Of a DNA stretch of 64,000 nt, positions 16,612-25,553 are shown piece after piece. The notes beneath the pieces were generated by a model that saw nothing but the letters and a program-made list of their open reading frames with translations, ran no database searches and was not told the DNA's origin. The number at the start of each line of letters is the position of its first letter. Position 1 is the stretch's first letter. The stretch is from Alcaligenaceae bacterium (lineage in GTDB: Bacteria > Pseudomonadota > Gammaproteobacteria > Burkholderiales > Burkholderiaceae_B). Location: contig CANCOC010000001.1 of assembly GCA_947379755.1 (NCBI GenBank), forward strand, positions 1 to 64,000, given 5' to 3'. Both the position numbers and the translations under genes were made by a program.

Positions 16612-17232
16612 TTACTTCCTGGGCAAACGACCCAGCATAAAAAACTCATCATTCGGACGCATCGAAATCGTATTCGCGATGCGATTCGACATTCCGAAAA
16701 ATGCAGTGATACTGGTAATATCCCAGATGTCCTCATCATCAAATCCATGCGCATACAACAACGCATAGTCGGCATCTCCCACAGACTGCGAGTCCAGGCA
16801 GACCTTGATTGCAAAATCGAGCATGGCATGCTGCCTTGGCGTGATATCTGCTTTGTGATGATTGACAGCAACCTGATCTGCGATTTGAGGATTCTTTGCA
16901 TAAATACGTAAAATCGCCCCGTGTGCCATCACACAATAGAGGCAATTATTTTTTGCGCTGGTTGCCGTCACGATCATTTCGCGATCAGCCTTGGTCAGGC
17001 TCCCCGTCTCTTTGACCATCAGGGCATCGTGATATGCAAAAAAAGCCCGAAACTCATCGGGACGTCTGGCGAGGGTCAGAAATACGTTTGGTACAAAACC
17101 AGACTTTTCCTGAACGAGAAGAATTTTTTCACGAATATCGTCTGGCAATGATTCGAGTGCAGGCACGGCATATCTTGAAACAGGGGCGGCTGTGGAAGTC
17201 GAACCTGCAGGTGATTGTGCATTGGATGTCAT
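16612..17232 (-). CDS. AhpD-like / carboxymuconolactone decarboxylase-family peroxidase-related protein
   Basis: A 206-residue member of the AhpD-like superfamily of uncharacterised peroxidase-related enzymes. The active-site motif CLYC (C97, C100) with H104 follows, as in AhpD, where the dithiol reduces peroxides or peroxiredoxins. The N-terminal 20 residues are rich in Ser, Ala and Thr and look disordered. LTKADREMIVTATSAKNN before the motif is typical of the family. It is monocistronic and convergent with the lipoprotein hydrolase. Its in vivo reductant or substrate cannot be inferred. Confidence 0.85.
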   Translation of the reverse strand: MTSNAQSPAGSTSTAAPVSRYAVPALESLPDDIREKILLVQEKSGFVPNVFLTLARRPDEFRAFFAYHDALMVKETGSLTKADREMIVTATSAKNNCLYCVMAHGAILRIYAKNPQIADQVAVNHHKADITPRQHAMLDFAIKVCLDSQSVGDADYALLYAHGFDDEDIWDITSITAFFGMSNRIANTISMRPNDEFFMLGRLPRK

Positions 17233-17401
17233 CTTGGTCTCTGGTTATATTTATTAGACTAACAATCATGAGTGATGCAGAACTGTATGCTGAGTATAAA
17301 TCCAAGCTGAACTCTGCAATATGGCTTAAATTATGAAAAATTCGGATACATGATTTTTCGTACCAATATCAAAAATAAGCATCACACCCATAGAGACATG
17401 A

Positions 17402-18985
17402 ATGAATATCCCTCCAGTCACTTTTTGCAAGATACTCTTGGCAGCCAGCCTGACCATCAGTCTGAATACACAGGCTGAAATCACACGCATTGAAATCGAA
17501 TCCACTCAGCCATTTGGTACGTTCCAAAGCGGTGAATTCGTCATCATGAAAGGCAAACTCCAGGGTGAGATCTCTTCCAAAGAACAGATTCCCGGCCTGG
17601 ATCAAGTCAAAACAAATGCGAAAGGGCTGATTGAATACTCGACAAAACTTGTGCTGATCGTGCCTGCTGACAAGAGCCGTGGCAACGGCGCACTGCTCGT
17701 CGATGTCCCAAACCGTGGACGTGCCTATGCCCAGGCACTTTATAACTCGCCGCGCGACCAGCCTTTTCAATCCGGCACCTTTGAACAAGGGACGGGCTTC
17801 TTGCAGGAACAAGGCTATAGCGTTGCAGAGGTGTACTGGGAATTGGGACAAGGTGCTGAACTTCCCTCATTTAAAGACACACAGGGTCAGACAAGATTTG
17901 TTGAAGGAGTGGGATTTGCAATCATGCGTGATGCTGCGATCTTCCTCTCAAAGGCATCTGCTGATACAACAGGAGTGCCCAATCCGCTGAAAGGTCAGAT
18001 CAGCCGAACGCTAGCTAGTGGCAAATCACAAACGGGTCGCTTCCTGAAGACCTTTTTACTGAACGGCTTCAACATGGCAGGCGATCGTCGCGTGTTTGAC
18101 GGCATGGAAATCTTTGTTTCAGGAGCCGGTCTGTTGCCAGTTCTACAAACCGGAACAGGTCCTGAGTCCAGTGGCAATGCAGCGCCAAGTTTTACCAATC
18201 CTGAAATGCGTGGCGTTCACGAAAATCAGCTGACGATTGGTGAGATCAACTCAGCAGTCATTGCACGCGGAGAGATTCCTCCCAAAATGATTCTGGTCAG
18301 CACCTCTACAGACTTCTATTCTTTACGTGCCTCTCTTGGCAGAACTGGAGCGAGCGGTACGACCGATCAACCGATCCCGGAGAATGTGCGTATGTATGAG
18401 GTTGCTGGCTCATCGCATGTGCTGGTACCACGACAACCCAAAGACTGCACCATGCCTCATGCAGTTCTCGACTGGACACCAGTCTCCAGAGCAAGCTTTT
18501 TAAAACTGGACCAGTGGGTGACCACCAACAGTCTCCCGCCCGCCAATCAGCTTATGCCTCTCGAACGTGCAACAGGCGTGCCACCAAGCCTGCGCGCGCC
18601 AACCCATCTGCCCACAGCTGTCATTCAGGTGCCAAAGCTTGACTCAGACGGCAACGCACTGGGTGGTGTGCGATTGCCTGACCTCGTCGCTGCACTCGGG
18701 ACCCATGGCGGTCAGAATGCACCACAGACGTTTACCTGTTCACTGATTGGTTCATATACCGCGTTTGCAAAAAACAAAATTGAGCGCGAAGCCAGCAACG
18801 ATTCACGCCCTTCCCTTGGCGAAAGGTATCGCGACCGGGACGATTACGTGAATCGCGTCAGACAAGCCGCCGCCAGCCTGATTCAAGAAGGTTTTTTGCT
18901 GCCTGATGATGCTGCAATTATTATCCAGGCAGCAGCCTCCACCCCATTGTTTGGCGACATCAACGCCAATCCAAACCCCAGATAA
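17402..18985 (+). CDS. Secreted alpha/beta hydrolase domain (Abhydrolase_10-like) protein
   Basis: A 527-residue exported protein with a signal peptide ending in LNTQAE. The central region resembles the large alpha/beta hydrolase-domain family often annotated only as such: SGKSQTGRFLK carries the likely nucleophile S209, close to the GFSQSGRF version seen in relatives. DVPNRGRA and VAEVYWELGQG occur upstream, and GSSHVLVPR downstream could supply the catalytic histidine. The TauE-family permease gene starts eight bases after its stop, so hydrolysis outside the membrane and export of a product may be linked. The substrate is unknown. Confidence 0.8.
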   Translation: MNIPPVTFCKILLAASLTISLNTQAEITRIEIESTQPFGTFQSGEFVIMKGKLQGEISSKEQIPGLDQVKTNAKGLIEYSTKLVLIVPADKSRGNGALLVDVPNRGRAYAQALYNSPRDQPFQSGTFEQGTGFLQEQGYSVAEVYWELGQGAELPSFKDTQGQTRFVEGVGFAIMRDAAIFLSKASADTTGVPNPLKGQISRTLASGKSQTGRFLKTFLLNGFNMAGDRRVFDGMEIFVSGAGLLPVLQTGTGPESSGNAAPSFTNPEMRGVHENQLTIGEINSAVIARGEIPPKMILVSTSTDFYSLRASLGRTGASGTTDQPIPENVRMYEVAGSSHVLVPRQPKDCTMPHAVLDWTPVSRASFLKLDQWVTTNSLPPANQLMPLERATGVPPSLRAPTHLPTAVIQVPKLDSDGNALGGVRLPDLVAALGTHGGQNAPQTFTCSLIGSYTAFAKNKIEREASNDSRPSLGERYRDRDDYVNRVRQAAASLIQEGFLLPDDAAIIIQAAASTPLFGDINANPNPR

Positions 18986-18993
18986 ATCCACAC

Positions 18994-19755
18994 ATGCATG
19001 AATCGATCATTATCATTGTTCTGATTTCGCTGATTTTCATTGCCGCCGGGATCGTCAAGGGCGTGCTGGGAATGGGTTTGCCAACGGTTGCTATTGGCAT
19101 ACTTGGGCTGGTCATTGCACCAGTTGAAGCAGCTGCCATGCTGGTATTGCCATCGCTGATCACCAATGTCTGGCAGCTGATTGCCGGCACCAGCTTTGTG
19201 GCCCTGAGCAAAAGATTTGGCAGCTTACTGGTTGGAATCTGTGTGGGCACACCAATCGGAGTCAGCTTTATCACTAGTGGCAATACACACATTGTGACGA
19301 CAGGCTTAGGGGTCGTACTGGTTGGATATGGTGCCTACGGTTTAAGCTCCGCCAAGCTCCAGGTCGCAAAAAAAAATGAATGGTGGATGTCACCTCTGAT
19401 GGGCGTTCTGACTGGCATACTGATGGGCGCAACAGGGATTTCTGCTTTGCCCGTCGCGCCCTACTTTACTGCGCTCAATCTAAAGAAAGACGATCTGATT
19501 CAGGCCCTTGGTTTGTCGTTTACCGTGTCCTCCTTTGCACTGGCAGTTGGTTTGTACTTCACAGGCCAGTTTCAGATGGCGATTGCGACGAGCTCCCTGA
19601 TTGCTCTTATCCCCGCCTTTGCAGGGATGTTCCTCGGACAAGCCATCCGCAATCGTTTACGACAAGATGTCTTTCGCCGCTGCTTCTTTATTGGTCTGCT
19701 CGTGCTGGGAACCTACATGGCACTCAGGTCACTGAGCCTGGCTCTTGCGTCTTAA
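18994..19755 (+). CDS. TauE/SafE-family membrane permease
   Basis: A 253-residue integral membrane protein with about eight helices and the two TauE/SafE repeats (GIVKGVLGMGLPTVAIG near the N-terminus and GVLTGILMGATGISALPV in the second half). Family members export sulfite, sulfoacetate or other organic anions. It is encoded just behind the secreted hydrolase and about 4 kb from the Sox-like operon; a role in sulfur anion export is possible but not shown. Its 3' end lies three bases from that of the convergent flavin reductase gene. Confidence 0.88.
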   Translation: MHESIIIIVLISLIFIAAGIVKGVLGMGLPTVAIGILGLVIAPVEAAAMLVLPSLITNVWQLIAGTSFVALSKRFGSLLVGICVGTPIGVSFITSGNTHIVTTGLGVVLVGYGAYGLSSAKLQVAKKNEWWMSPLMGVLTGILMGATGISALPVAPYFTALNLKKDDLIQALGLSFTVSSFALAVGLYFTGQFQMAIATSSLIALIPAFAGMFLGQAIRNRLRQDVFRRCFFIGLLVLGTYMALRSLSLALAS

Positions 19756-19758
19756 GTC

Positions 19759-20388
19759 TCAGGAAGCAGCAACATACTCTTTAGGTCGAACCATTTCGAA
19801 CAGCGTATTGACTTCGACATAGTCGCCACGATAGCCGCAGCGTCCAAGTGGACGTGCAGCTGCGGTGTCAAAGATCCCATCCTTTAAAAACGCATCATTA
19901 ATATGAATGCCAACCACTTCGCCCAGTGTCAGCCAACTATTGATCAGTTCTCCTTTTGAATTTTTCATTTGAGTGGTTTCGATGAGTTTGCATTCAAGCG
20001 AAGCAATCGCACGTGCGACGCGTGGCACGCTCACAATCGTTGACGGTGCGCTGGCAAGTCCGGCCAGTTTCATTTCGTCCACACCAGGTTCAAGCGTGGC
20101 AGAGGTGATATTCATTTCATTGGCAAGCTCAGCCCCCACGAAATTCGCCACAAACTCACCCACTGCATCGATATTATTCACACTGTCTTTGCGGACGCCG
20201 CTCGTACAAAAACCAATAATGGGAGGTGTTTCTGCGAACGCATTAAAAAAACTATATGGTGCAAGATTGACACGTCCCTGCACATCCATGCTTGAGATCC
20301 AGCCAATTGGCCGGGGAGCCACGATTGCTTTGAATGGGTTATGGGGTAAACCATGACCTTTACTCGGTTCGTAAAAATAATCGCTCAT
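19759..20388 (-). CDS. Flavin reductase-like (FMN-binding split barrel) protein
   Basis: A 209-residue flavin reductase-like protein. The segments KAIVAPRPIGWISS and NLAPYSFFNAFAETPPIIG form the FMN-binding split barrel typical of this group. It may reduce flavin for a monooxygenase or act as a flavoprotein itself. The ATG at 20388 is chosen because AGGG lies just upstream; the frame extends to 20418 without a better site. No monooxygenase gene is adjacent, so a partner is not apparent. Confidence 0.85.
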   Translation of the reverse strand: MSDYFYEPSKGHGLPHNPFKAIVAPRPIGWISSMDVQGRVNLAPYSFFNAFAETPPIIGFCTSGVRKDSVNNIDAVGEFVANFVGAELANEMNITSATLEPGVDEMKLAGLASAPSTIVSVPRVARAIASLECKLIETTQMKNSKGELINSWLTLGEVVGIHINDAFLKDGIFDTAAARPLGRCGYRGDYVEVNTLFEMVRPKEYVAAS

Positions 20389-20540
20389 TTCAACCCTTTT
20401 CAAATGTATGCTCAACACCTGAGCTTAAAGATTCATAACATGGTGCGCCGCATCATTCAAGGTTTCGGCGACCCGACTCGGCGCTATACTGAATTCGTAG
20501 TTCATGACCAAGACTCATTATCTGATATTCAAGGAATAAA

Positions 20541-20792
20541 ATGTCACACCACGATAAGATCATTGCAGCGTTTGAAACATATCAAGCCGAAAACGCAAAG
20601 TTCACAGAAAAAGGCGTAAAAGCCTCTGCTGCCCGCGCGCGTAAGGCTTTGCAAGAAATTGCTGGTTCATGCAAAGAGCGTCGCAAAGAAATTACCGCAG
20701 AAAAAGAAGCGCTTGAAGGTCAGGCAGCCCCAAAAGAGGCTGGCAAAGGTATGTCTCAGGATGCAGCGCGTCACGCACACGTCCGTAAATAA
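20541..20792 (+). CDS. Small basic histone H1/Hc1-like protein
   Basis: An 83-residue, strongly charged, alanine- and lysine-rich protein that should form one long helix. The segment KGVKASAARARKALQEI resembles bacterial histone H1-like (Hc1-type) nucleoid proteins common in Burkholderiales, so DNA binding is the likely role. An AAGGA site sits five bases before the ATG, a TATACT -10 candidate is at 20485-20490, and a strong terminator follows, so this is a highly expressed single-gene unit by appearance. The C-terminus (GMSQDAARHAHVRK) is histidine-rich. Confidence 0.75.
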   Translation: MSHHDKIIAAFETYQAENAKFTEKGVKASAARARKALQEIAGSCKERRKEITAEKEALEGQAAPKEAGKGMSQDAARHAHVRK

Positions 20793-20826
20793 GAATCGGA
20801 CACCTCCGCTTCTTGAATTTGTTTAA

Positions 20827-20854
20827 AAAATGACTCCTTCTGGAGTCATTTTCT
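20827..20854 (+). terminator. Rho-independent terminator after the histone-like gene
   Basis: A perfect 11-bp stem (20827-20837 with 20842-20852) with a TTCT tetraloop ends in TTTTCTT. It separates the histone-like gene from the lipoprotein gene downstream. Confidence 0.88.
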
Positions 20855-20902
20855 TACGTGATTCACCGAATAAATATGCAGTCCCTCACTCATAAGTATG
20901 CA

Positions 20903-22168
20903 ATGATCAAATTTGATAAAAAATATTTCACACTTTGTGTATTTTCAATATTGTTATTACAGGGATGCAGCTCTACGAATCCGAGCTTTTCTGATATGTC
21001 GCAGTCGTATCAGAATCTGATGGAAAGCTATAACTTGAACAGCACACTTCTCAACGTCGTGCGCGCTTCCAAAAATCGTCCTCTGAGCTTCCTGGCAATC
21101 CCCTCCATTACAGGGACTGGCTCGATCAATGAGAGTGCAGGCCTGAGCGCCAATATTCTAAGCTCTTTACCCAGCACGGTTGGCGGATTCTTTTCTGCGG
21201 GAGCTGGTACGTATTACACGGGTGGCGCGCAGGCAACTCTAGGCAGATCATTTACCTTTACACAATCGTCTATGGACAATGCCGAGTTTCAAAGACAAAT
21301 CCTGACTCCGATCTCACTGGAAACGATAAACTATTTTAATAGTCGTCATACAAATAAAGAACTGCTTTTTTCGATGACGCTTTCTGCTATAGAAATCAAA
21401 TACCCGAATCAGGCGCCGGAAATATACAACAACTACCCTGACTCAAGATCTTATGGTGAATTTCAAAATTTATTGCACCGACTGGTACAGAACGGATTAT
21501 CGACACAGATGCTTGAGACAAAAGAAAATATTGGTCCGCTGATGCCCAAGATCTTCAGGAATAAAGAAGTATTCCAATACCTTGATGCCAAAGACAAGCA
21601 AAACCTGAGCCTGGAGGAGGTATCCACCCTTGATGGTACGCGTTTCCAGCTGGTTCAGACCCATCGAAAAGCAAATATTTGTTTTGTCAGAAACGCAGAT
21701 GCTCAGGAAGTCATTGCCGAATTTGGGGACTCATTTTTTTGTTTTAATCACTTTGATGCGTATGACAAAAAGAAAAAATATGCTGCGCTCAATGAGAGCA
21801 CGAATGAACATCATCATAAAACCTCTATCCGCTTTATCACGCGGTCCAACCATGAAATATTTGACTATCTGGGCGCCATTTTGCGCGCGCAAATCAAAAA
21901 TCCTGAAAACATCCCTTCGATCAACAACAAGACGCCGTCAACAGATGATGTGCCACTCATCATCAAAAACATTCCAATCCTGGTCATTGAAAAAAACAAA
22001 TCCTCCAGCAAGGCGCTCGCAACCACAGCCTATGACGACGACGTATATTCCATTCCTGTTGAAAACAATGGGTATAGCGCAGTCGTTGTGAACTTGTTGA
22101 GCCAGCTGCTGGCCTTGAATCGCGTACCGGGATCCATTCCACCTTCGCCTGCCATTCTGATTAAATAA
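20903..22168 (+). CDS. Predicted lipoprotein of unknown function
   Basis: I do not recognise this 421-residue protein. The start at 20903 gives a lipoprotein signal peptide with lipobox LLQGC (C22). A Ser/Gly-rich stretch follows at about 60-120 (ITGTGSINESAG, STVGGFFSAGAGTYYTGG), then a helical middle and a C-terminal part with PLIIKNIPILVIEKN and a tail ending in PPSPAILIK. No ribosome site is obvious and ATGs at 20858 and 20876 are alternatives. Base composition is more AT-rich than its neighbours, which may mean lateral acquisition. The gene stands alone behind a terminator. Envelope location is the only firm inference. Confidence 0.7.
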   Translation: MIKFDKKYFTLCVFSILLLQGCSSTNPSFSDMSQSYQNLMESYNLNSTLLNVVRASKNRPLSFLAIPSITGTGSINESAGLSANILSSLPSTVGGFFSAGAGTYYTGGAQATLGRSFTFTQSSMDNAEFQRQILTPISLETINYFNSRHTNKELLFSMTLSAIEIKYPNQAPEIYNNYPDSRSYGEFQNLLHRLVQNGLSTQMLETKENIGPLMPKIFRNKEVFQYLDAKDKQNLSLEEVSTLDGTRFQLVQTHRKANICFVRNADAQEVIAEFGDSFFCFNHFDAYDKKKKYAALNESTNEHHHKTSIRFITRSNHEIFDYLGAILRAQIKNPENIPSINNKTPSTDDVPLIIKNIPILVIEKNKSSSKALATTAYDDDVYSIPVENNGYSAVVVNLLSQLLALNRVPGSIPPSPAILIK

Positions 22169-22214
22169 AACCCCTTGTCCTTCAATACGCTCTACAACGC
22201 AAGCTGAGAAAAAT

Positions 22215-23222
22215 ATGAATAGTGATCTGAAAAAGAATCAGCAAATTATTTTATTGAGTCGTCCGACAGGCTGGGTCACACCTGAAAACTTCAAACTGAT
22301 TGAGTCGGATATGCCAGCGCCGGCTGAAAATCAGGTGCTCATCCGCAATCACTACCTTTCACTCGATCCTTACATGCGCGGCAGAATTTCAGACGCAAAG
22401 TCCTATGCACAGCACGTCAATATTGGCGATCTAATGGTAGGTGGTGCAGTGGGTGAGGTGATTGAGTCGAGATCATCAACGTTCAACGTCGGCGATTCCG
22501 TTCTTGCAGCAACAGGCTGGCAACTTTTTGCCGCCATGAATGCCGATCAGGTCACAAAAATTGATACAAGCCGTGTGCGCGCCTCAGCCTACCTCGGTGT
22601 ACTCGGAATGCCTGGCATCACTGCATGGCGCGGACTCATGGAAATATGCGAGCCAAAGGCCGGCGAAACAGTGGTGGTTGATGCTGCATCCGGAGCTGTC
22701 GGCTCCGTAGTCGGACAACTTGCCAAACACCTTGGATGCCATGTGGTCGGCATTGCTGGTGGACAGGAAAAATGCCGCTACGTCGTTCAAGAACTTGGCT
22801 TTGATGCCTGCGTGGATCATCGTTCCAGTCATTTTGCAGACGAACTGAAAGCCCAATTACCAACAGGCATCGATTGCCTCTTTGAAAATGTCGGAGGATC
22901 GATATTCGAGACCCTGCTCACACTCATGAATCCCTTTGGTCGCATCGCACTGTGCGGCATGGTGTCTGAGTTCAATCAGCCGCCACACGCTTACAGGACA
23001 CTTCGATCCATTCTGGTCAACCGACTCAAACTGCAAGGCTTTATTGTTTCAGACAAAATGGATGCCTGGCCTGCTATACGTTCGAATCTGCATGAACTGG
23101 TTGCAACAGAGAAATTAAAATTCCGCGAGTCCGTCGCAATGGGTTTATCCAGCGCACCAACAGCCTTTGTCGGTCTGCTCAAGGGCGAAAATTTTGGCAA
23201 ACAGGTCGTTAAACTGACATGA
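22215..23222 (+). CDS. NADP-dependent medium-chain reductase, CurA/prostaglandin-reductase-like
   Basis: A 335-residue zinc-free medium-chain dehydrogenase/reductase. The N-terminal motif LSLDPYMRGRI and the nucleotide-binding VVDAASGAVGSVVGQLAK are characteristic of the CurA/leukotriene B4 dehydrogenase branch, which reduces activated C=C double bonds of enones with NADPH. GCHVVGIAGGQEKC follows in the Rossmann domain. The gene ends in an ATGA overlap with a Bug receptor gene, and an MFS transporter follows, so the three form an operon. Reduction of an imported unsaturated carboxylate is a reasonable but untested idea. Confidence 0.88.
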   Translation: MNSDLKKNQQIILLSRPTGWVTPENFKLIESDMPAPAENQVLIRNHYLSLDPYMRGRISDAKSYAQHVNIGDLMVGGAVGEVIESRSSTFNVGDSVLAATGWQLFAAMNADQVTKIDTSRVRASAYLGVLGMPGITAWRGLMEICEPKAGETVVVDAASGAVGSVVGQLAKHLGCHVVGIAGGQEKCRYVVQELGFDACVDHRSSHFADELKAQLPTGIDCLFENVGGSIFETLLTLMNPFGRIALCGMVSEFNQPPHAYRTLRSILVNRLKLQGFIVSDKMDAWPAIRSNLHELVATEKLKFRESVAMGLSSAPTAFVGLLKGENFGKQVVKLT

Positions 23223-24226
23223 TAAAAATGAATCCTAACAATAATTACCGTCGTACGGTTCTCGCTGCTGCCGTCTTTTTTCTGGCTGCCGGACTGACGA
23301 GTCATCCGGCAATCGCGCAATCCTATCCAAACAAACCCATTCGTATCGTAGCCTCCCAGAATCCGGGCGGCACGACAGATGCGACTGCCCGCGCCTTTGC
23401 AGACTACTTCACGCAAAAACTTGGAGTTTCAGTCACCGTTGAAAATCGTCCGGGTGCTGGCGGCATGATTGCTGCTGAAAACGTTGCGCACGCCACCCCA
23501 GATGGTTATACGCTTTTTGTCGGGTTGCACAGTCAATTGGCGCAGGCCCCCGTGCTATTCAAAAAACCACTCATTGATCCGGACAAGGATCTGATTCCCG
23601 TGGCTGCAGTCACTGCAGGAGGTTTGCCCACAGCCGTGCGTTCGAGCCTGCCCGTAAAAAATGTTAATGAACTGGTCGAGCTCTCACGCAAACAAGTCAT
23701 TAATGCCGGCAACTATTCAATTGGTTCTGGCTGGCACTTATTGCTCACGCAACTCGCCAAAGAAACAGGTGGGCAATTCACCGTGGTCAGCTACAAGGGT
23801 ACGCCACCCATGTTTGCCGATCTGGTGGGACAACAGACAGACGTCGCAACGGGTTCTGTAATCAGCATTAGCCCTTTTATGCAACGCGACGGTTTGCGCG
23901 TCATTGCCATCATCTCTGACCGTCGCAGCACAAAGTTTCCGGATGCACCAACTTGGGCGGAACAAGGCTTTACCAGCCCGGCCTTTAGCAAGCTGCTCGA
24001 ATACAACATGCTGCTTGCGCCAGCTGGCACACCTCAAGAGGTGCTGGATAAATTATCCAGCGTGGCAGCAGGAGCCGCGACACAATCGCCAAAAATGGCC
24101 AACCTGCTTGAGATGATCGGTTCGGACGAACCCGTTCTGGTCGGTGCTCCTCTGCTTAAAATGATCAGCGAAGTCTGGCCGGTCTATCGTTCGTTAACAA
24201 CAGAGCTTAAGCTGACTCCGGAATAA
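23219..24226 (+). CDS. Bug/TctC periplasmic solute receptor
   Basis: A 335-residue Bug receptor with signal peptide (ending in IAQS) and the signature YPNKPIRIVASQNPGGTTDATARAF, here with SQNPGG in place of the usual PYPPGG. ENRPGAGGMIAAENVA and VVSYKGTPPMFADLVG are also present. It is coupled by a four-base overlap to the CurA-like reductase and followed 22 bases later by an MFS transporter, so it is part of a catabolic operon. An internal ATG at 23228 is an alternative start. The ligand is unknown. Confidence 0.92.
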   Translation: MIKMNPNNNYRRTVLAAAVFFLAAGLTSHPAIAQSYPNKPIRIVASQNPGGTTDATARAFADYFTQKLGVSVTVENRPGAGGMIAAENVAHATPDGYTLFVGLHSQLAQAPVLFKKPLIDPDKDLIPVAAVTAGGLPTAVRSSLPVKNVNELVELSRKQVINAGNYSIGSGWHLLLTQLAKETGGQFTVVSYKGTPPMFADLVGQQTDVATGSVISISPFMQRDGLRVIAIISDRRSTKFPDAPTWAEQGFTSPAFSKLLEYNMLLAPAGTPQEVLDKLSSVAAGAATQSPKMANLLEMIGSDEPVLVGAPLLKMISEVWPVYRSLTTELKLTPE

Positions 24227-24248
24227 TCCGACACTAATAAAAGATCCA

Positions 24249-24272
24249 ATGACAACAACAATGACAACAACA
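24249..24272 (+). repeat. Duplicated 12-base start region of the MFS gene
   Basis: The sequence ATGACAACAACA occurs twice in tandem at 24249-24260 and 24261-24272. Both copies are in frame and each begins with an ATG, so the unit codes for Met-Thr-Thr-Thr twice. It looks like a simple slippage duplication. Confidence 0.85.
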
Positions 24273-25457
24273 ACCGTACCCCGCCTGTTTAATAAGAATC
24301 TCGTCCTTCTCATTCTGTGCCAGGGTATTTTCCTCACCAATAATGTGACCTTTATTGCCATTAACGGCCTGGTAGGCTTGAGTCTGGCCAGTGCCGCCTG
24401 GATGGCAACACTGCCTGTGATGGGATACGTTGTGGGCGGTGCGCTTTCCACAACTATTGTGGCAGCCACTCAAAAAAAGCTGGGACGTAAAAGATCTTTT
24501 CAGCTTGGTTTACTCGTGGCAATGTTTTCTTCGCTGCTATGCGGCTACGCAGCAGTCACTAAAAACTTCTGGCTCCTGACGCTCGGCACGTTCATTGCAG
24601 GTTACTACAGCGCAAATGGCCAGCTGTACCGCTTTGCAGCAGCGGAACTCACGCATATCAGCCTGCGGGACAAGGCCGTTTCATGGGTGCTCGCAGGCGG
24701 CATCATGGGCGCGGTTATTGGCCCTAATCTTGCGGTCGTAACTAGAAATTCATTTGAGACACCATTTTTAGGTGCTTACCTGACGCTCACCGTCGCTGCA
24801 TTACTTGGCATGTGTGTCATGCACTTTATTCATTTTCCTGATGAAGTCACCGTCAAAAAGGAAACACCACCAGGCAGAACGCTTTCTGAAATCATGCGGC
24901 AACCGGTCTTTCTCGTTTCAGTGATTGGTTCCGCACTGGGCTATGGCGTGATGAATCTTCTGATGGCAGCCACCCCGCTTGCCATGCAGGTATGCGGCAT
25001 GCCCTTTTCCGATACAGCACTGGTACTTGAATGGCACGTGATCGGGATGTTTGCACCTGGATTTTTCACGGGCTCACTCATTAAGCGCTTCGGTATCATC
25101 CCTGTCATGTCCGTCGGTGTCCTGCTCAATCTCGTTTGTATCGGCATTGCCCTGACAGGCAGCGATTTGCATCAATTTGTGCTGGCCCTGTTTGTGCTCG
25201 GTGTTGGCTGGAACTTCCTTTTTACAGGCGCCACCACACTTGCTATCTCAGCCTACCGCCCCGAAGAAAAGGACAAGGCCCAGGGTGCCATCAATTTCTT
25301 TGTCTTCAGCACCATGGCGATTACTTCTTTCAGTTCAGGCGCGCTCGTCACCACGAAAGGCTGGACGCTCTTGAATGTAGGATCACTCTTTCCAGTGCTT
25401 TTGATCGGTGGAGCATTGATCTGGCTGGTCTACAAACAGAAACAGGTGCGTACGTAA
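24249..25457 (+). CDS. MFS transporter
   Basis: A 402-residue, 12-helix major facilitator superfamily permease of the inner membrane. The loop after helix 2 carries KKLGRKRSF, matching the MFS loop-2/3 signature, and long hydrophobic helices continue to the basic tail YKQKQVRT. The gene starts with a 12-base sequence repeated twice, so it has two in-frame ATGs four codons apart and an N-terminus rich in Thr. It is the last gene of the reductase-Bug-MFS operon and is followed by a terminator. Transport direction and substrate are unknown. Confidence 0.9.
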   Translation: MTTTMTTTTVPRLFNKNLVLLILCQGIFLTNNVTFIAINGLVGLSLASAAWMATLPVMGYVVGGALSTTIVAATQKKLGRKRSFQLGLLVAMFSSLLCGYAAVTKNFWLLTLGTFIAGYYSANGQLYRFAAAELTHISLRDKAVSWVLAGGIMGAVIGPNLAVVTRNSFETPFLGAYLTLTVAALLGMCVMHFIHFPDEVTVKKETPPGRTLSEIMRQPVFLVSVIGSALGYGVMNLLMAATPLAMQVCGMPFSDTALVLEWHVIGMFAPGFFTGSLIKRFGIIPVMSVGVLLNLVCIGIALTGSDLHQFVLALFVLGVGWNFLFTGATTLAISAYRPEEKDKAQGAINFFVFSTMAITSFSSGALVTTKGWTLLNVGSLFPVLLIGGALIWLVYKQKQVRT

Positions 25458-25507
25458 CGCGATCCATTCACACCGTCTTGGTGTGCGAACAGATCATCTG
25501 CTTAATT

Positions 25508-25535
25508 AAAAAAGGCTTGCGTCGCAAGCCTTTTT
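25508..25535. terminator. Bidirectional rho-independent terminator
   Basis: The stem GGCTTGC (25514-25520) pairs with GCAAGCC (25524-25530), extended by flanking A and T runs on both sides. It lies between the convergent MFS and DUF1330 genes, and the A/T flanks make it work in both directions. Confidence 0.88.
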
Positions 25536-25553
25536 CTTCACCAGCAACGTGTT

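Noticed and set aside
24249-25457. Possibility that the MFS gene is split by a frameshift
   Set aside because: The frame is continuous over all twelve predicted helices and ends in a normal basic tail.
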